Assembly (NCBI GenBank): GCA_027596945.1
Contig: JADGJH010000792.1
Location: 1 to 14,388 of the forward strand
DNA: 14,388 bases
Direction of reading: 5' to 3'
Source of the DNA: Physocladia obscura
Taxonomy: Eukaryota; Chytridiomycota; Chytridiomycetes; Chytridiales; Chytriomycetaceae
Below are positions 10,770-14,388 of this stretch, piece after piece. Each line of letters starts with the position of its first letter. Position 1 is the stretch's first letter. The position numbers were made by a program, and so were the translations under genes. The notes beneath the pieces are model-generated. The model searched no databases. It was not told the origin of the DNA and was given only the letters and a program-made list of their open reading frames with translations.

Positions 10770-11946
10770 TCAAAACGAAAATAATTTGCGAAGCCGTGTT
10801 GCCGGAACTAAACGCCCTCGTCCGCCTATACCACCCGACGATCCAATTAAAGCGGCAGCCGAAAATCCGCACATTCCAAACCACGTCACCGCATAAACAA
10901 AATGATCGTTCTTAATCTGTAGAGTACTGCCGTTTCTCGCCAAAGGCGCGCCCTCACGCGCAAGCAACGGTGCGTTTAATTCCGAGTTATTGATCAGATC
11001 AAAAACCAGCATCGTTTGTTGCGGTATATCATTGTGGCCTTTCGTGGACGCGGCCCATTGCGACATTGAATGTACGTCGATTGAGTACCATTGGTCGGAA
11101 TGGGGGTCATTTTTTGGGAATGAGGCTGGGTTTTCGCCTAGGCGCAGCACAGCTTCGATTGTTACTTTTGCATCAGATATCTGAGTGTCCGGTTGAAAAA
11201 AAAAAGTGAGAAAAAAAAAAAAACTTGCTTAAACTCCAAAAAATATTCAGATATTTTTTGCATTTATCGAATAGATAATCTATCACCTTTCGTAGTTCCT
11301 GGGATTCAATTGATTTCCCAGCAGAACGCGGAATCCATCCTCTATTAATCAAAATTCGTAGTTTTCCAACACCTTCCGAAGAATCGACATCGAACGGTGA
11401 GAATACAAAATATCCTTGCGGATTTGTTGCCATTCCTTGCGATCCTTTGCCATCCGCCGCTGTACCTGTTATTTTTTTTTATATGAATAAAAAATTAACC
11501 AAATCAACGGAATTAACCTCGCGACCGGAGCCCAACATGCATGTCCCGGCCTTCCGCAAACTTTCCGGATATTTTCACTTTTTGGAACTGCAAATCAGAA
11601 TCTGAAAGATTACTGGTACTGCTGCTGTTTAGAAATTCTTTAAAGGCGGCAGCTGGACTGTTGAGTTTCTCAGTCGTTTTCTCAATTAAATTAAGCTTCC
11701 ATTGCAAGCGCTGTACTTGCCTTGAAAATTATTTTAATTAGTTGCTGTCTCTCTTGTAAAATTTCAAATCAGAAACCAGCATCCGAGTGCAAACGTTGCA
11801 GCGGGAAAGAGCCACAGTAAGATATGTAAACGCGAAGCTGACTGCGGGCCACCGAGAGATGGAATCGACGAAGCAAAGCGCAGTGGCTGTGTTGTTGACG
11901 GTGTTGCGAATGTGCGTTGATGGAATTTGACTAATAATCGTTTCAT
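10770..11946 (-). CDS. SHY1: SURF1/Shy1-like cytochrome c oxidase assembly factor
   Basis: Four exons (11946-11777, 11720-11518, 11465-11287, 11180-10770) join to 321 codons, giving 320 aa ending in TGA. The introns are 56, 52 and 106 nt. The ATG at 11946 is the first in frame, since an in-frame TGA lies just upstream. The N-terminus is rich in Lys, Arg, Ser and Thr without acidic residues until past residue 40, as in a mitochondrial presequence. A first membrane segment follows (about 41-58, ending ATFALGCWQVQRLQWKLNLI). Next come GYFVFSPFD (about 142-150), ILINRGWIP (about 162-170), a segment with VTIEAVLRLGENPASF, and WYSIDVHSM (about 215-223). The protein ends with HFVYAVTWFGMCGF and a second membrane segment (about 279-298). 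This two-helix layout and the NRGW and YAVTW motifs are typical of SURF1/Shy1. That family sits in the inner mitochondrial membrane and helps assemble cytochrome c oxidase, including haem a insertion into Cox1. The 11286 donor is the least certain junction, chosen because the in-frame continuation becomes unlike the family. Confidence 0.88.
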
Positions 11947-12585
11947 TGATATTTTTTTTCATGCTAACACGAAACAGTTGAAACTAAAAACATTGTGGTT
12001 TTGGGTTTCGCTATTACAGATATTATATTTGTTTTACTTGTTTTTAACAGCAAACTAAAAAGTTAGATTCAGTTGGGTTATGAAAATTATTTTTGGCCCT
12101 GAACTATATACTAATATGACCAGCTGAAGATTCCGGTGTAACTACCGCCAGACATTAGGTGTTTTCTGGTTGAGATTTGTAGCGATTTTTTGTACGCAAT
12201 CTGACCAGAATATGGGTTGAATTACATGAGTATGTATTTGCAGCAACATTTTGACTATAACCAGTTGAGAAGTCTGTCAGAGTAAGATCCGAACGTGTCC
12301 GGTGGAACTGCCAATTTATAGCACAGTTACCTGTCAAGCAAGCAGAGCAGCATCAAGTTTGGTACAACACCGAAATAGTTTCTTATTGTTTTACCTTTCA
12401 CATCGAAAGTTCATGGAAAACCAATCAACTAATCATGTGAGAGGATATGTAACAGAATAAGTATTTTTTCATTGTATATAATGACAAATCAAGTGCTTGT
12501 CCATATCTTTCAAATTTCAAATTCCAATTGAATTGCGTGATTCAGAATTAGCAGTAGTAAAAGTAGTAGTAGTAGAAGTTGTTGT
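11947..12585. other. Region upstream of the SURF1 gene, no gene seen
   Basis: This should hold the promoter and 5' UTR of the minus-strand SURF1 gene. An ATG at 11962, in a different frame from the SURF1 start, would create an overlapping upstream frame if transcribed. A minus-strand TATAAA-like string lies near 12316, but it is far from the start codon and unproven. A 60-codon open stretch at 12337-12155 has no recognisable motif. I see no other gene. Confidence 0.4.
12551..12579. repeat. Short TAG trinucleotide repeat
   Basis: Imperfect TAG/AGT trinucleotide repeats run up to about 10 bp before the possible left end of the hAT relic. It is a simple microsatellite with no coding role visible. 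Confidence 0.65.
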
Positions 12586-12638
12586 CAGAGATGGGATATT
12601 CCGGAAATCTGGGCCATGTGGTCAGGCCCAGATCCGGA
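12586..12638. repeat. Possible left end of a hAT element: terminal motif plus GC-rich hairpin
   Basis: The sequence begins CAGAGATGGGATATTCCGG, which resembles the CAGNGATGGG-type termini found in many hAT transposons. It is followed by a hairpin. TCCGGA plus TCTGGGCC on the left (12600-12615, with an AA bulge at 12606-12607) pairs with 12625-12638 on the right, for about 14 base pairs around the 9-nt loop 12616-12624. It is strikingly GC-rich against AT-rich surroundings. Its position just upstream of a transposase relic in the plus orientation fits an element end. I found no matching right terminus in the window, and an 8-bp target duplication cannot be confirmed. Confidence 0.4.
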
Positions 12639-12811
12639 CCTGATGTTTTCCCGCCAGCCGCTAGAACCTAATACATTTTTTATATTTAATAATTTCTTTT
12701 TGTTATTTTGGTTAACAAACCATTAGGGATGCTCAAAGTTAAAAAAAGTTGAAATTATACATAGACCAAGAAATAGATATTACTCATGAGACATTTAAAA
12801 CTGAGACTTAC

Positions 12812-13349
12812 ATCCACTGCTAGGCACATATTGTGGATTTGGCAGCGAAGGTGTTTTACCTTGCAGTCTTAACTTTAAGACTACTCGTTTGAATTCTGTC
12901 ATCTGTGATAGTATGGATTTTATTGATTCAAATTCTGTCAGTAATGAATCTGCAATCAAGAAATTACATTGTTTTGTTGTTGCTGAGGAAAATTCAATAC
13001 AATTTGTCGAATATTTGAAAAAGTCTTATTTGGAATTAAAAAAAGCAAAAAATGAGTTTATCACTGTGATTCAAGATGTTGCAACTTACTGATATTTGAT
13101 ATGATTGATCAAGCTCTTACATTAAAAGTTCAAATTATTTAATTAATGAATTGTAATTCAGAATTTTCAAACTGAAGACTTTCTAAGATGTAGTGGGAAT
13201 AACTGCAAATATGTCAATTTTTTCTTGGAAAAGTAAAATTTGCAATCAAGATAGTAATGGCAAGCACATATGTTACTGCAACAGAAGTTATACCAATGCA
13301 TGAAAAGCTATTTTCTCTTATTGGTAAAAAAGTCACATTTTTATTTTAA
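12812..13349 (+). pseudogene. hAT transposase fragment with stops and frameshifts
   Basis: Pieces of a hAT transposase appear in order but in different frames. First is HC, a stop (12821-12823), then AHIVDLAAKVFYL, which resembles the conserved CxAHIxNLxxK block. Second is IKKLHCFVVAEENSIQF and then FITVIQDVAT (12889-13092). The latter matches the region leading to the DVxTRWNST block, with the RWNS part lost. Third, in another frame from 13092, is FDMIDQALTLKVQII, which fits the segment after that block. Fourth is MASTYVTATEVIPMHEKLF (about 13257-13313), which resembles the S.YPT...VIP.Y..L block. Several in-frame stops lie between the third and fourth pieces. The order of four matching blocks makes chance unlikely, although each match alone is weak and was made from memory of the family. 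The gene cannot encode an active enzyme as it stands. Confidence 0.55.
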
Positions 13350-13756
13350 CTATTTTAATGCTTATTTATTGACTAGAGAGGAAGAAAAAGAAAACTGAAC
13401 ATAAACAATGATAAAAAATAATATAAAATTTAAATGAGGTCTTGGTTGTGTTTGGTTGTTGCAAATTGTTGTTGTTTGAAGAATTTTCCAGAATGGAATT
13501 GCTAGTCACAATATGAACCAGGATTGGAAAAAAGACAAAAATCATGAGGTGGCTAAAAAGAACAAAATGCCAAACTTTGGTACTACAACAATGCTGCAAC
13601 CATATTGCAACAATGCTGAAACAATGCAGCTATTAGTAGCAGTAGCAGCTTTGCTCTTGTTAACAACATGGTGTATTGTTGTGGCATGTGCCTTGCCTTC
13701 ACATGCTGCTGTTGTTGTTTACCTGCACGTGACCCTTTGAGTCATGTGGTCAGGTA
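13350..13756. other. Low-complexity AT-rich and CAA/TTG-rich stretch
   Basis: This part contains AT-rich DNA followed by TTG-rich and CAA/TGC-rich simple sequence (about 13440-13730), including two near copies of CAACAATGCTG. The 75-codon open stretch 13513-13740 is built largely from these simple repeats and is not convincing as a gene. The string CATGTGGTCAGG at 13743-13754 also occurs at 12615-12626. Confidence 0.4.
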
Positions 13757-14012
13757 TGCACTAATCTTGTCCAATTCTCAGGCCTCATCTTTGCATATTT
13801 CTCTCTGCTCTGCAATGCCAATGCAATTGAGGACATTGTGACACTGATTCTGTCCAACAAAGACTTCCAAACTGAAAGCCTGCTTGCAAAATCTCAAAGA
13901 TCTCCATCATATTGCCCATCACATTCTGCATCCATTTGCTCATTTCTATACCATCGAAAATATTGTATCTGTAGTCACCAATAAGTTTGTCCTCCAGTCA
14001 TCCCTATCTTGA
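13757..14012 (+). pseudogene. Frame-broken coding-like stretch, family not recognised
   Basis: One frame from 13757 reads FSGLIFAYFSLLCNANAIED and continues with IVTLILSNKDFQTESLL. A second frame from 13890 continues with LKDLHHIAHHILHPFAHFY and then TIENIVSVVTNKFVLQSSLS, with a stop at 14010-14012. The switch near 13885-13892 lies in an A-rich run, a common indel site. The combined stretch has a protein-like composition, but I cannot assign a family and there is no clear start codon. It may be a relic of a gene or mobile element, or a chance open stretch. Confidence 0.25.
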
Positions 14013-14388
14013 AAAAAAAACAAAGCGACAAAACAAATGGACTTTGTGGACAGTTATTCCATGCAATTGCTGTAATGACATGCCAACTGCACAGGATTGC
14101 ACAAAGCTAGCTACAAAAATTCCTGGACTTTGCAAACTCTGGTGTCATTTCCTCTGTTCTCAAGTGCCACTGGTATTAGTTGCATAAATTGTTGGTTTTT
14201 CACATGGAGGGGGAGCTTTAAAAGCTTGATAGTAGTTCAGATTGTAAAGGTAGAATTTGTGTTTTATTGTAAGATTATATTTTCACAGAAAAGAAGAACA
14301 AAGCCCTTTTGAACCATTGTATTTGAAATTCTATTTCAAATTCATTCCTTCTCAAATTCATTTTGAGATTGATATCACTGATTCATTT
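14013..14388. other. AT-rich right edge without a recognisable gene
   Basis: I see no family motif, RNA gene or clear repeat here. The open frames are short and without convincing starts. The last 70 bases contain loosely repeated CAAATTCATT-like strings. Confidence 0.45.

Larger units (their letters stand above)
12586..13349 (+). mobile_element. Decayed, internally deleted hAT-family DNA transposon
   Basis: A hAT-like terminus (12586) is followed by a broken hAT transposase on the plus strand (about 12812-13349). Only about 0.75 kb is recognisable against more than 2 kb for a typical autonomous hAT coding region. The zinc-finger N-terminus and the C-terminal dimerisation region are absent, and the right end is not identified. 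The extent given runs to the end of the last recognisable coding segment, so the true boundary may lie further right. Confidence 0.5.

Noticed and set aside
11227..11286. Read-through of the SURF1 third exon into a longer form
   Set aside because: The extra residues turn into Phe runs from poly-T and do not look like SURF1. The AAG/GTGATA donor restores family-like sequence in frame with the next exon.
12155..12337. 60-codon open frame on the minus strand upstream of SURF1
   Set aside because: It starts at a non-ATG codon, has no motif, and lies in the expected promoter region.
13513..13740. 75-codon open frame with a hydrophobic stretch
   Set aside because: It is built mostly from CAA, TGC and TTG simple repeats, which produce hydrophobic runs by chance, and it has no family similarity I can see.
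1..14388. tRNA, rRNA or CRISPR features
   Set aside because: I looked for T-loop motifs, conserved rRNA stretches and regularly spaced repeats and saw none. The spliced genes show this is eukaryotic DNA.

Overview
The window looks like nuclear DNA from a fungus. It carries four co-oriented, intron-containing protein genes on the minus strand, flanked by AT-rich DNA with decayed mobile-element material. The introns are 45-106 nt long, start with GT and end with AG. The protein families fit a fungus: GH5_12-type steryl/ceramide beta-glucosidases, a GT71 (MNN1/MNN2-like) mannosyltransferase and a SURF1/Shy1 protein. An early-diverging lineage such as a chytrid is possible, but that is inference only.

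Layout from left to right. Positions 1-2591 are AT-rich and hold no intact gene, only a frame-broken coding relic (421-970, minus) and a small stem-loop. Then come four genes, all read right to left. GH5_12 copy A covers 5476-2592 (6 exons, 865 aa). The GT71 candidate covers 7394-5747 (4 exons, 496 aa). GH5_12 copy B covers 10732-7578 (8 exons, 898 aa). A SURF1-like mitochondrial assembly factor covers 11946-10770 (4 exons, 320 aa). The gaps between them are only 37, 183 and 270 bp. Positions 11947-14388 are again AT-rich. They contain a decayed hAT transposase with a possible terminal repeat and hairpin at its left end (12586-13349), then another frame-broken coding stretch (13757-14012).

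I assembled the exons by hand from splice signals and from reading-frame continuity. Each assembled CDS is a whole number of codons, and the two GH5 copies support each other exon by exon. The two GH5_12 proteins keep both catalytic glutamates and the same domain order. They differ in Asn/Ser/Asp-rich inserts and in two introns that only copy B has. They are best read as an old local duplication with the GT71 gene lying between the copies. SURF1 has no obvious functional tie to the glycan genes.

I do not see a clearly new biological system. The points most worth a second look are the duplicated glucosidase pair split by a mannosyltransferase, the very short SURF1-to-GH5 spacing, the intron differences and the hAT relic.
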